64,000 nt of DNA from Phycisphaerae bacterium (GCA_028285035.1 JANQQF010000127.1:1-64000); one strand, 5' to 3'; positions 46,401 through 55,634 are shown, counted from the stretch's first letter. The notes: generated by a model not told the origin, from the sequence alone. Numbers and translations: made by a program.

Positions 46401-48391
46401 AGAGCCGTCGCCAACACACTAACGGGGGCATCCTGCCCAGTTAGAAAGCGAAAAACAATACCACTGGGACTACGTGCCCCACAAGATACACAATTTGTCA
46501 TCTCTCGCCCGCTTTTTAAGGGAACGCGATAGACAAGACGATACTGGTCTTGCGGGCAAGAACAGGGATTTTGCATCATTGTACCCAACTCAATCGCTCC
46601 ACATTTGAGGCACAAGGTATAGGCATCCAACTCATCCTCAATCGCATCTTCCTCAAACTGAGCCTCAACATGCTGATCCTCATCAACAAAAAAGGGCTGA
46701 TCTTTCAGTACAAAATAGGCCCTTTTGCTATGTAATGTGTCAGGTTGTTGGGTCAATTGTCTCAAATAATGACGATTCGGGTCGTCATCGGCCCCAACAA
46801 TCCGGCCCACAACATACCCTGTACCACAGCGGGTGCAGGTAGCTAATTCAAACACCTGTGATTCACAATGAGGGCATAACTCGTGACGCTGAAGAAAAAG
46901 TTTGGGATCATCAACATCTTGGTGAGGGTTCAGACTCAAACAGGCAAACGCCCCCTCCAAGGCCCGAGCAAAAATATGATACCGAGCCGGCAGGAGTGAA
47001 ATAGACTCTGGCATGGGGCGGGCGCGAACGGCTAAATTAACCAGGTTGATAAGGACTTCAGCCTTATCTTCTACATCTGGGAAAAGAACATCCCCTAGCT
47101 TATTCAAAAAATAAGGTTTCTCAGCCAGTTTGCTTTGAAGTGTCTGCAAATGCCCATCTCCCCTTAATAGCTCATACAAACAGGCATTAAGCATGTGTGT
47201 CACATCGGTGTGTTGGCTGGCAGTCTGTTTGGCATTAGCGATAACACCATCGGGGAGGTTGTATTGTCGAGCTATATCGAGGAGCGTGGTCACTGTGGCG
47301 GTTGAAGCAAGATGGTTTTTGAGAGCATCATATAAAGCTGGATTACCGTTCCCCCAAACTTTGCCCAAGACGGATGGCTCTTCACGGGAGGCCACAACCA
47401 CATCCTGCGCAGCCTTATTCCCCGGATGCCAACTGAAAGACTCACCAAATAATTCGCTGGCAAAGTGCACCACCGCAGGGTTATCTTTTTCGCCATCGCC
47501 TAGCGTGGCACTGGTGGCGAGACAGGTGAGGCGGCCCGGTTTACTACGCACCACACGGTCTTTGAGGCGACGTAGCAACATCGCAATCTCGATACCGGAA
47601 GCCCCATCGTAGACGTGGGCCTCATCCACAGCGATAAACCGCCAATGATTCGCCGTCGGGCCATCAAAGAAAGTGTTATCTTCTGGTCGCAGAAGCAAAT
47701 ATTCCAACATCGCATAGTTGGTCAGCAAGAGGTGTGGAGGCGTCTCCCGCATCTGGCTACGGCTAATATATTCGTTATCCAACAACGGTTCCCCAGGGAA
47801 TTGATCGAAAAAGGCATCCCTGGCTTCGCTATATTTATTTCGAGTTTCCCCCGTATATCGACCAAATTTAATGTCTGGATAATCGGCTAACAGAGTCCGT
47901 AAGCGTTTGAGTTGGTCATTAGCTAGAGCGTTCATAGGATAAAGCAATAAGGCCCGAACCCCTGGCCCCAAACGGTCTGCCTCACGTTCTCGAAGGAGGT
48001 AATCGAGAATTGGGATGAGGAACGATTCAGTCTTGCCACTCCCCGTCCCCGTTGCCACGACGATGTTGCGTTTGCCTTGCACAACTTTGCTAATGGCCTG
48101 ATCCTGATGGAGATAAAGTGGCCGCTCCCACGGCAAAGCTGGGGAACATAACTGCTCAAAGGCAGGGGTGAGAACACCATCAGTTACAAGCTGTTGAATA
48201 CTCCGTCCTTGCTTAAATGGTGGCGAAGCCTCAAGTAAAGGCCCCTTAACGATCAAATCAGGCTTCGTCAAGACCCGCCAAAATTGGTCGCGCAGAACCC
48301 TGTCCTGAAAGGGATAGATTGTTTTCAGATAACGTAGATAGCTATCTCGAATCAGGTGGGTTGTGTTAAGGGGGTGTAAAGGCTGAGTCAT
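43445..48391 (-). CDS. druE: DEAH-box helicase with DUF1998-type C-terminus (DruE-like)
   Basis: A 1648-aa SF2 helicase. Walker A ATGTGSGKTE lies at about 112, VDEAHVYDG at about 255, SAT at about 300, and motif VI QRAGRAGRR near 1070. Between and after them are many zinc-ribbon CxxC pairs (CPHCES..CTRCGTG, CLKCGAI..CSC, CVSCGA, CSQCQ, CPECAHF..CKACGA, CDWCG). The C-terminus has CECGTETSCYECLRN (about 1610), the DUF1998/MZB Cys cluster with FDTVPGGAGHA before it. This architecture is that of Druantia DruE. The ATG at 48391 with AGGAG 8 nt upstream is preferred over 48409. Its partner is the 1242-aa gene upstream. Confidence 0.85.
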   Translation of the reverse strand: MTQPLHPLNTTHLIRDSYLRYLKTIYPFQDRVLRDQFWRVLTKPDLIVKGPLLEASPPFKQGRSIQQLVTDGVLTPAFEQLCSPALPWERPLYLHQDQAISKVVQGKRNIVVATGTGSGKTESFLIPILDYLLREREADRLGPGVRALLLYPMNALANDQLKRLRTLLADYPDIKFGRYTGETRNKYSEARDAFFDQFPGEPLLDNEYISRSQMRETPPHLLLTNYAMLEYLLLRPEDNTFFDGPTANHWRFIAVDEAHVYDGASGIEIAMLLRRLKDRVVRSKPGRLTCLATSATLGDGEKDNPAVVHFASELFGESFSWHPGNKAAQDVVVASREEPSVLGKVWGNGNPALYDALKNHLASTATVTTLLDIARQYNLPDGVIANAKQTASQHTDVTHMLNACLYELLRGDGHLQTLQSKLAEKPYFLNKLGDVLFPDVEDKAEVLINLVNLAVRARPMPESISLLPARYHIFARALEGAFACLSLNPHQDVDDPKLFLQRHELCPHCESQVFELATCTRCGTGYVVGRIVGADDDPNRHYLRQLTQQPDTLHSKRAYFVLKDQPFFVDEDQHVEAQFEEDAIEDELDAYTLCLKCGAIELGTMMQNPCSCPQDQYRLVYRVPLKSGREMTNCVSCGARSPSGIVFRFLTGQDAPVSVLATALYQALPPAKDEDMEMLPGHGRKLLSFADSRQDAAFFAPYLQRTYQQLLRRRLILKALVTDEAGQEGRLRLQDLTKRLIREAESVNLYEQSQSFDEKQEKMNIWLMQELVAWDRRISLAGLGLIRFRLVRPERWQPPAQLLAAPWHLSADESWHLLEMLLETLRQQGATTYLDGVDPRWEDFAPRNRPLHIRQEGSDSKLGIFGWTPSGKSSNRRLDILMKILKNRQAELNDVDIKQQAKDTLNGLWQHLIDPVWRQHLQSENVKSSGGIAYRLSHKFWEMVPIEAKNIFVYRCSQCQTIAYVNLAGVCPTFRCEGQLELFDGQDPHLIENHYRYLYKNMAVIPFSAKEHTAQWTSTEATNVQQMFVRGELNALSCSTTFELGVDVGSLQAVLMRNVPPTTANYVQRAGRAGRRTDSAALALTYAQRRSHDLSYFRHPARIVAGKVKPPVVVVTNEKIVRRHTHSVLMAAFFRWAKDHHNCDFSNVGKFFAPLQGDTGPDLLHQYLAAQPPDVQEALHRIVPQELQAELAIDSWGWVDKLYNENGEGILDKATSEIQGELEQFREMEEHTLKEGGKNKYDRAKYFQRAADTIRHRYLYGFLGSRNVLPKYGFPFDVVELRTNHLPTPEANRIELQRDLKIAISEYAPGGQVVAGGKIWTSGGINRQLNKEFPKRHYAICPECAHFHRSLEKKIEGPCKACGANLHQGRNLRGTYIIPEFGFIVGEKPKDSTEKRPNRIYTTQIFFSDYEQPPLSSAGLAIQEPELDDDLSGTQAQIHKTYSRYGKLALINAGPLDRGFIICDWCGFAQPAPLLPSGKSKKRKPSDHDNPRTGKKCKGYTRNIHLGHEFITDVLELEFSGRVANDPSYERWRSILYALLEGASDVLGIRRDDIDGTLWRKPGSGPVPSIILFDTVPGGAGHAHRIKEELLPTFEAAYARVHECECGTETSCYECLRNFRNQFYHDQLKRGIVERFLGDILPSVDRST

Positions 48392-48516
48392 TCGATTTTC
48401 TCCTATCATTCTGTCAGGTTAATTTTTGGTTTATACGCTCTAGCCACACTTTGCAAGTATGCTGATTTTTAGACCGAACTCCACCCAGGCATGAATGATC
48501 TAGGCTAATAAGCCGC

Positions 48517-48560
48517 ACCGGATTAATCCGGTTTTTCAAGCAAAACCCCATTAATGGGGT
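48517..48560. repeat. Paired perfect palindromes in the helicase-operon spacer
   Basis: ACCGGATTAATCCGGT at 48517-48532 and ACCCCATTAATGGGGT at 48545-48560 are each perfect and share the ATTAAT core, 12 nt apart. The first is followed by TTTTT on plus, the second by TTTTGC on minus. Flanking CAAGC/GCTTG and AAAAC/GTTTTG allow a larger hairpin (about 48537-48578). Confidence 0.75.
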
Positions 48561-48641
48561 ACAGTTTTGTAGCTTGGTGATTAAGTCATCGAGCAGAGTT
48601 TGGTCCTAGAAGCTAGTTTGAGCAAAGTCATGTTCATATAG

Positions 48642-51600
48642 CTAGTATTTACTAAATTTCAATGGCTCAATAAACATAAATCTTATTTTACCTTCAGGAT
48701 TGTCAAAATTCTTTTTTATACCACCATGCTTATCACGATTGTGTTTATCCATATATCCCCGACTAGGCGTGATAAAAGGACACTTAATACCATCTTGTTT
48801 GCAACGATAAAGTTTCTTATACTTGTTAGGAAATTGAACATAATGACGGTCATCCAAAATTTCGATGTCAATCGAGGTAGCTTCTTGATTTGGACGCAGG
48901 ATGGCGGAAAGTCGTACACCAGTTTGGGTAGGGAGGATGTAGTCGAGGGCAGTATCGCTGTCATTAAGTAGTGTAATTCGCTCAATACGGGCCCGTCCCG
49001 CCATTGTAGCGACCCAAGTGCCTACACGTACCATACGAGATTTTCCTGGGTTCAATTCCTCAAGTAATAATAGGGCAGTCTCGTTCTCTGGTTCTTCCAC
49101 CCAGACCTGTTCAACTTCACGTTCCTTACCTTGTTTCTGAACTAAGGCAATGGCCTCAGGGATAGGTAGTATTTTTTGCTCTACCAAGCGTAATAGGGCC
49201 TCAGCCCCTTCATCGGGGTCGCTGCTTGAAAGTAATTGTTCAATTGCATACAGCTTAAATCGAATGTCGAATTGGTTTAACAATAACCGACAGCTTTCTC
49301 TCGACGGCAGTTTGTCTGGAAGGTAGGCCATGTAATCTTCAAACTGCGTGAGGGTAACACATTCCTTGTCCTTGGCTTCAAATAAAGCTTTCAATCTTGG
49401 AGGTGCGAATAGTTTTAACCGCAAAGCGGTCCGAAGAGAGGGCAGTCCAAAATCAGTGACGACCTTCGCTAAATCAAGAATTTGATCGACAGTGGCTTGA
49501 TCGAGATTGTCATAGGCTCGGTTAACATCAGCAGAAAATCCCTTATGATCCCGAAGGTCATACCGAATATGTGCTCGCTCTAAAAATAGGTCAAACCGAA
49601 CCCCTTGCTGGGAAAGTACACGGCCAATCTGATTGAGGCGCACCTCGGGGCTAATTGTCTCAACATTAGCAGTATTAGTGGCTTCGGCTGAGGGACGTTT
49701 TGGTTCTGGGGGAGTTGCCCAAGGATCAACTACAAAGAATTCAACGAGATAACGGCCCAAGGGCATCTCTTTTGCACTCGCCAAAAATGTGTACTCACCA
49801 TCACTCTCATCAGGTAACTTAATCTCATGGGGTGGCAACCACGGTTTCCACAACGACCAAAAGCGAACCCAACGATGCCGCAATAGGGTTTGATCCTGCC
49901 AACTCAAGTGCAAGGTAAATTGCCCATCTTGAGGCCTTGATGCATCTAGCTGTACTACCTCAACTACCAGCGTACGATTAAGAATAAGAATCGGTATGCG
50001 CTGCTCCCCTTTATCGGTAGGATACCCCAAATCGAATCGCAGAAAGGGGGATGGGTTATGCCGGATAGTATCCATAAAGCGAATTAACTCAAAACGTGAC
50101 ACCATACGACCTCGTCCACGAGTTAATTTAGATTTAGCCACCTCTATTTGTAATAGCTCATCTTGTTGATCCACAAGATAAAGGGGTAAACTCGGCGGCT
50201 CTACCTGGTTTTGTTTCTGATTATGGGCTATCTCTTCACCACTATCAATAAAAAGCAATGGCGACTCACTTTGTTCCAAAGCATCTACAGGATGTTTCAT
50301 CACCTGACCAGTACGTTGCAAACTGGATGTTTGGCTTTGTTCATCATCCGTGGCCAAGGCCCACCGTAGACGACGCAGGGGCAAATAGATTGGCAGACGA
50401 ATCGACTGACCATTAGCTAGGAGTTTGCTGAGGGTTACACGTGTCTCACTCATTTCGGGAGCAATAATCAGTTCATAATTAGAAGTGGTTGATGTATCTT
50501 CGATCAGCCTGATTTCTTGTGGTGCAGCCTCGCGATCCCTCTTAAGTTCGATTCCCCGTTCAATCTTGATCAATAATGAGATGGATTGGGGGCCGTACTT
50601 GGAGTCAGGTAAATGAACGTGTTCATGCCCTGTAAATGCTAAATGAGGCACAATACGTAGACGCATTTCAGCATCACGACCAAGTGGACCACGCAAACGA
50701 ATGTTATAAATCCCAAATGGACGATTTCCCAACAAATCTGGCTGATTGAGTTGTACGGCAACAATTTGATCTTCGATGGTCAGGCAAGAACGTAGTTCAC
50801 TCAAAGATTTTCTAATATTAACCATCGGCTCAGACAAACCTTCGCTACGAACAACAAGCCGCCAACGAGACAGTTCATCTGTTACAGTGGTACGACCCAC
50901 AAGTGGTATTCGTAAAGTTGGTGGCTGCCCAGTATAGAGTGGAGTGTAGCTCGCCGTAGTAGACGGAACCAAAAGATTACCACCTCTTAATTGCGGGCGT
51001 TGCAACGTCTCATCTAGCTGGGTAGCAACGGTAAAGATCGGCTCATCTTCTTTGAGAAGGGTTAATTCTTCGACGTCACTGATATCCCAAGCTTCGCCCC
51101 GTAACCCCGACCAGCCCCACGGTAGTCGATTAAATTCTTCAAGTTTGTGGGGTTGTCCTTCAAAAGCCAGTTGATAGTCGGCTGGATAGAACAGCATTAC
51201 GGTTGTTTTCGGTAATACATTATTCCAGCGACGTAAAGTATATCGCTCATAATCAAACAGCCACAGCGGACGTTCGATGGTCGCACCGTTAAAGGTCCAG
51301 GTTCGTTGCTTATTATCATCAATCAGCAAGGTGACAGTATAAGTCGTGGCTGGATGCTCAAGTAAGATGCTTTCAGCATAAGTTCGCCAGCCTTCACCAG
51401 CTCGTTGAAGGTGGGCATTAATTGTATGACTGGCCACTTCATCTGACTGTATCTCCCACTGAACCCGCGAAAGACCAAACATAGCAGGTAGTTGTTGAGG
51501 GGGCAAGTCGAGTTGAACTCCCTCCCCATAAGGGTCAATCCAAATTATAGGACGACGAAGGTACATTCGACTACTATTTGGTTGGTTACGTTTGTTCTCA

Positions 51601-52370
51601 GTGAGTGTGCTTCCCTCGACGTCAATCCAGTTCTGGAAAGCTTCAACGAAACGAAGTGGTAATCCTACCTCGGTAGCGTTAGGTACTTGTTCAAATTCAA
51701 GGAACTCTTGCGCCATTGATCGGGTTCGTTTAACAATATCCTGGGCAATCAAACCACCATTTTCCAAAAATCGGCGAATTGGCTGATACCACTGTCGAGA
51801 CTCGTGAACCATTTTATCACGCATTTCATCAATCAACTCTTCATCTGGTAAGTCAGACAAGAGTGGATCTGTCAGAATTGGTTTAAGCAGATAAGTAAAG
51901 TATTGACCAAGTGTATAATTGGGTAATCCACCGTGTAATAGGATGAGGCTAAGATAGCGATGTCCATCACGAGTGACCTCAGGAAAAAGAGGGCAATTGT
52001 TAATCTCAAGAATTTCTTCAAAGAGCTGCCCTAGTCGACTACGCCAATTCGAATCAAGATTTAGGCCCAACGCCTGATCAACATCAGGCCAATAACCATT
52101 AGTAGCATCTTCATCGTGTGCTCCTTGGGCCACTAAGTAAACAGCGAAAGCACAAGGATATCGTCGCCGTAACGAATTGAGGGTAGACTGAATACTACCA
52201 TATTTTTGTTGATGACCAATAAATTGCCCTAACTGCCGTCCCAAACTCTCAGCCTCATCCAGAGAAAGATTGATCTCGCCCAGCAACTCTACCTGTTTAA
52301 CTTGTGGAGCTAAATACCCCTCCCACTCAGCAAGAGTTTTAGATCCTTTAACCTGATCATTATTTTCCAT
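48642..52370 (-). CDS. Large partner of the DUF1998 helicase, C-terminal C2H2-like zinc finger (DruH-like candidate)
   Basis: A 1242-aa protein without recognised enzyme motifs, signal or TM. The N-terminal third is helical; the middle (about 270-830) looks beta-rich, with repeated Trp-containing strands; the last third is helical again. Near the C-terminus, C-x6-C-x12-H-x4-H (about 1188-1214, YRCKQDGIKCPF...HNRDKH) makes a C2H2-type finger. It is immediately upstream of the DruE-like helicase, the order of Druantia type III (druH-druE). Start ATG with GGGAGG 4-5 nt upstream, overlapping the MFS gene by 11 nt. DruH identity is a guess from context, not alignment. Confidence 0.7.
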   Translation of the reverse strand: MENNDQVKGSKTLAEWEGYLAPQVKQVELLGEINLSLDEAESLGRQLGQFIGHQQKYGSIQSTLNSLRRRYPCAFAVYLVAQGAHDEDATNGYWPDVDQALGLNLDSNWRSRLGQLFEEILEINNCPLFPEVTRDGHRYLSLILLHGGLPNYTLGQYFTYLLKPILTDPLLSDLPDEELIDEMRDKMVHESRQWYQPIRRFLENGGLIAQDIVKRTRSMAQEFLEFEQVPNATEVGLPLRFVEAFQNWIDVEGSTLTENKRNQPNSSRMYLRRPIIWIDPYGEGVQLDLPPQQLPAMFGLSRVQWEIQSDEVASHTINAHLQRAGEGWRTYAESILLEHPATTYTVTLLIDDNKQRTWTFNGATIERPLWLFDYERYTLRRWNNVLPKTTVMLFYPADYQLAFEGQPHKLEEFNRLPWGWSGLRGEAWDISDVEELTLLKEDEPIFTVATQLDETLQRPQLRGGNLLVPSTTASYTPLYTGQPPTLRIPLVGRTTVTDELSRWRLVVRSEGLSEPMVNIRKSLSELRSCLTIEDQIVAVQLNQPDLLGNRPFGIYNIRLRGPLGRDAEMRLRIVPHLAFTGHEHVHLPDSKYGPQSISLLIKIERGIELKRDREAAPQEIRLIEDTSTTSNYELIIAPEMSETRVTLSKLLANGQSIRLPIYLPLRRLRWALATDDEQSQTSSLQRTGQVMKHPVDALEQSESPLLFIDSGEEIAHNQKQNQVEPPSLPLYLVDQQDELLQIEVAKSKLTRGRGRMVSRFELIRFMDTIRHNPSPFLRFDLGYPTDKGEQRIPILILNRTLVVEVVQLDASRPQDGQFTLHLSWQDQTLLRHRWVRFWSLWKPWLPPHEIKLPDESDGEYTFLASAKEMPLGRYLVEFFVVDPWATPPEPKRPSAEATNTANVETISPEVRLNQIGRVLSQQGVRFDLFLERAHIRYDLRDHKGFSADVNRAYDNLDQATVDQILDLAKVVTDFGLPSLRTALRLKLFAPPRLKALFEAKDKECVTLTQFEDYMAYLPDKLPSRESCRLLLNQFDIRFKLYAIEQLLSSSDPDEGAEALLRLVEQKILPIPEAIALVQKQGKEREVEQVWVEEPENETALLLLEELNPGKSRMVRVGTWVATMAGRARIERITLLNDSDTALDYILPTQTGVRLSAILRPNQEATSIDIEILDDRHYVQFPNKYKKLYRCKQDGIKCPFITPSRGYMDKHNRDKHGGIKKNFDNPEGKIRFMFIEPLKFSKY

Positions 52371-53682
52371 AATCCTCCCTCAAGGGCTGACAATACGTCT
52401 CCTGCGTGAATAACAATAGAACAAAGCCGACGATAGCCCAAACGAACATCAGGGTAAAGCCTGTTTGATAAGCTGTCAATCCGTAAAGCCGCACACCATC
52501 GAGAATATCGCCCTGCCAGTTACGATCAAGTAGCCAGCCCACGCCAGGTTGCATCAACATCGGGCCGACCATGATTCCGCCATTGACGACACCGATGGCT
52601 GTGCCGGATAAGCGAGGGGCAACGGATTCGCGGATGAAGGGAAAGCTGATCACCATACAACCCGATGCAATGCCAGTCAGCAACATCACAATCATCAGTA
52701 GCCAAATCGGCAGATTGGACACAAAGAGGATGACACTCCACCCCAACAAGAGGCCGATAAATCCAGCGATATACAGAGGCTTGCGGCGTCCGATGCGATC
52801 AGATAAAGCCCCGAGCACAGGTCCACTCGTCGCCCAAGCAATCATCATCATTGTACAAAGCGCAGCAGCTTGGGTGGCGGGCAGATTGTAATGCGTCGTA
52901 AGAAATGGGACACCCCACAACCCGGCAAATGTCAAAAGTGACCCGACAATACCACTGGGGATGAGGGTGACCAGCCAACTGTTTCGACGCTGAAATATCT
53001 CACGGATATCCGTCCAAATATTTGTTGCTTTTGCCTCTGAGATGGTTGTGTTGTGCTCAATATAATTTTTGTACCGTTTGTCTTGGGGATGATCACGAAT
53101 AATCCACCACATCGCTACGGCCAGGAAGAGAGGAATGATGGCGGACACAAACATCACAGAGCGCCAGCCAAAGGCATCGATGGCCAGTTTGAGGGGAACC
53201 CCAGCCGCAATTGCGCCGATAATGCCGATAGTCAAGGTTAGACCGCTGGCGAGCGCAAAATAACGAGGTGCCAGCCAACGACTAGCCAGTTGGAGTGTCG
53301 CCACAAAGGCTACAGCCACTGAGCCGCCAATCAGAAAGCGGCCAACATTGGCCCACCAAAATGTCGGCGCACTACTAAAAAGCAGGGTGCCTACCCCAGC
53401 AATCACAGCGCCAGTTACCAACAAACGGCGTGGCCCCCAACGATCAACTAATATCCCAGTCGGCACTTGCATGGCGACGTAGCTGTAAAAATAAAAACCT
53501 GACAGGGTTCCCAAAGCTGTCGCATTGATTTGAAACTCACTCATCAAGGCATCAGCCATCACCGCCGGGGCAACCCGATGATAAAAGGCTATCAAAAACA
53601 TCGTCGCACCCAGCCCCCAAATGAACCAGCCGAGTTGGGCGGGGGGGTATGTTTCGGTTGTTGAGTAAGTTCTAGAAATCAT
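52360..53682 (-). CDS. Major facilitator superfamily transporter
   Basis: A 440-aa protein with 12 predicted helices. Motif A copies are DRWGPRR (about 79-85) after TM2 and DRIGRRK after TM8. The first helix contains FLIAFYHRVAPAVMAD, resembling sugar-acid/anion:H+ symporter-like MFS proteins. Its 3' end encodes the ribosome binding site of the downstream 1242-aa gene, and the two overlap by 11 nt. Substrate unknown. Confidence 0.88.
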   Translation of the reverse strand: MISRTYSTTETYPPAQLGWFIWGLGATMFLIAFYHRVAPAVMADALMSEFQINATALGTLSGFYFYSYVAMQVPTGILVDRWGPRRLLVTGAVIAGVGTLLFSSAPTFWWANVGRFLIGGSVAVAFVATLQLASRWLAPRYFALASGLTLTIGIIGAIAAGVPLKLAIDAFGWRSVMFVSAIIPLFLAVAMWWIIRDHPQDKRYKNYIEHNTTISEAKATNIWTDIREIFQRRNSWLVTLIPSGIVGSLLTFAGLWGVPFLTTHYNLPATQAAALCTMMMIAWATSGPVLGALSDRIGRRKPLYIAGFIGLLLGWSVILFVSNLPIWLLMIVMLLTGIASGCMVISFPFIRESVAPRLSGTAIGVVNGGIMVGPMLMQPGVGWLLDRNWQGDILDGVRLYGLTAYQTGFTLMFVWAIVGFVLLLFTQETYCQPLREDYGK

Positions 53683-53713
53683 ATTTGATGTCTATTGTTG
53701 GAAGAGTGGAAGG

Positions 53714-53765
53714 TTGGAAGGCTGGGGAGGCGTTTAATCAATCTTCCAATCTTCCAGCCTTCCAA
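53714..53765. repeat. Inverted repeat TTGGAAGGCTGG/CCAGCCTTCCAA
   Basis: Perfect 12-bp arms (53714-53725 and 53754-53765) with a 28-nt loop upstream of the MFS gene. Related GGAAGG sequences are at 36714-36746 and 41243-41278. Confidence 0.7.
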
Positions 53766-53827
53766 AATATGCCGATAGCAAAGGTTAAATCAGGCTATTT
53801 TTAGCTGTTTAATAAACTTAGTCCGCT

Positions 53828-54724
53828 TTATTTTCCCATCTTTTGAGACTGCCATTGGACCAACACCATTCCGGTCAAAATCAAGATACCGCCACTCCCT
53901 TGTAGCCAAGAAAGTCGCTCGCCGAGTAACAACACAGCGAGAACAACGCCAAAGAGTGGTTCAAATGAGCCGATAATCGAGGCGCGAGAGGAACCAATCA
54001 AATGAATAGACCACCACAAAAAACTGATTGCCAATACTGTCGAAATCACAGCAAACCCTGTCGCCCACAGCCACCCCATTGGAGCAAAATTGAACGAAAA
54101 CTCATCAACAGCCAACGCATATAAAAGTGTACCGCACGCTGCTCCGGTCACAATCCAAGTTGTGCTCACGGCAGGAGGGATGCCTCGGGTCCAATGTTGT
54201 CCGACTAAAATGTAAACAGCCACCATAAATACATTGACAATCATCAAGAGCACACCACCCCAAGCAAAGTCATCGAGGGGTTGCCAAAAGAGCAAGATTG
54301 TCCCAGAAACAACTAGCCCCAGTGCCAAAAGTTGAGGAAGGCCAAAGCGCTCTTTCAAGAAAAGCCAAGCGCCTAAATTAACAGTCACCGGGTAAAACGC
54401 GGTAAACAAAGCGATAAGCCAAGCGGGACTCATACTCAAAGCTACGTAGTAGGTGATGCCCAAAACACTGAAGCTCAAAAAGCCCAACAAAAATACCGCC
54501 AATATTTGTTGGCGAGTCAAGATGATCCACTGTCTACTAAGGGTTAAAGCGAAAGACAGGACGAGCGCGGCCAAGGCAAAGCGAAGAAAGATGGCTGTGC
54601 CAGGTAAGACACCCGCGCCATAGGCATACGGCGCGAAAACCACGGAGCTACCAAAAAATGCAGCAGACAGCGTGGCAATCATTGATCCTTTACGAAGCGT
54701 CGGGGCAGGTATAAGTTGACTCAC
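53828..54724 (-). CDS. EamA/DMT-family transporter
   Basis: A 298-aa integral membrane protein with about 10 helices and two EamA repeats (LAALVLSFALTLSRQ and the second half beginning near 150, with LGERLSWLQGSGGILILTGM at the end). Drug/metabolite exporter family. GTG start with GAGG 5 nt upstream. Confidence 0.9.
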   Translation of the reverse strand: MSQLIPAPTLRKGSMIATLSAAFFGSSVVFAPYAYGAGVLPGTAIFLRFALAALVLSFALTLSRQWIILTRQQILAVFLLGFLSFSVLGITYYVALSMSPAWLIALFTAFYPVTVNLGAWLFLKERFGLPQLLALGLVVSGTILLFWQPLDDFAWGGVLLMIVNVFMVAVYILVGQHWTRGIPPAVSTTWIVTGAACGTLLYALAVDEFSFNFAPMGWLWATGFAVISTVLAISFLWWSIHLIGSSRASIIGSFEPLFGVVLAVLLLGERLSWLQGSGGILILTGMVLVQWQSQKMGK

Positions 54725-54800
54725 AGAAACCTCAAGAAGTTAAATAAAGTGAGGCTCGATTATAGAGTGTTTCGGCAAGCAAGCGAATCGATGATCCTGC

Positions 54801-55634
54801 TTAAGTCAAATTCAAAGTCATTTGCCATTGTGAGATACTGTGTTGAGTAAACCCTAATGCCTCAAAAGGGGAGGCAATCATTTGCTCTGGGAAGATGGCT
54901 GAGGCTTGCCAAATTTTATCAGGGTATTTGGCAATGACAGCTTTGAATAATCGCGCCATCGCCTCCTCGGCAGTTTCATCGACAGAAAACAAACTACGGA
55001 CCCCAATTTGAGGTCGGGTGGGGTCAGAAATGACCATATAGGCAGGGCCAAGTTTGTAGGCTTGCAAGGGTGGCCCATAATTGATCAGGGTTTCACCAGC
55101 GATTTGCCAAGGTAGATTGGGCGGCCCATATTGGATTAACATCCGGCCTACTTCTGCTACCCCAACCTCTCGCAAATCTGGATCAGGCACACCAGTAGGT
55201 GTATGCTCGCCAAACCCAATAAGTCGACCATCTGCCTCAAAATTGAGATTCTGATACAGCTTTACAGCCGGGGTATTCTGAGCAATCACCTCCAAAACCA
55301 TGTCTTTATCTTGACGTTCTTTCGCCTGAGCGATTAACTCATCCATCGCCCAACGGCCAATGCCTTGACCTCGTCTAGCGGGGTCAATACCGAGCGCAGC
55401 TACGCGGCTTGTCCAGCCACGCCTGCCGATGAGGGCACAGCCCACAAGTGCATCGTCAGCAAAAATCATTTGACTCATCGTTAAATCAATACTTTCGCAA
55501 CGAATGAGTTGGGCCAGATGAGAAGCGTTCACTCTAACATCAACGATGTAGCCTTCAAAGCCACGGTTTAGTCCGGTGGCAATCTCAGCTAAGGGAAAAT
55601 CTACGGTTGGCTTTAGCGTCAAATTATTTTCCAT
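54801..55634 (-). CDS. GNAT-family acetyltransferase
   Basis: A 277-aa protein. The AcCoA loop is LGIDPARRGQGIGRWAMDEL (about 84-103), followed by LEVIAQNTPAVKLYQNLNF. A second, weaker domain fills about 150-277. Starts ATG with AAGGA upstream, five bases after the thioesterase stop, so it is coupled to it. Confidence 0.88.
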   Translation of the reverse strand: MENNLTLKPTVDFPLAEIATGLNRGFEGYIVDVRVNASHLAQLIRCESIDLTMSQMIFADDALVGCALIGRRGWTSRVAALGIDPARRGQGIGRWAMDELIAQAKERQDKDMVLEVIAQNTPAVKLYQNLNFEADGRLIGFGEHTPTGVPDPDLREVGVAEVGRMLIQYGPPNLPWQIAGETLINYGPPLQAYKLGPAYMVISDPTRPQIGVRSLFSVDETAEEAMARLFKAVIAKYPDKIWQASAIFPEQMIASPFEALGFTQHSISQWQMTLNLT

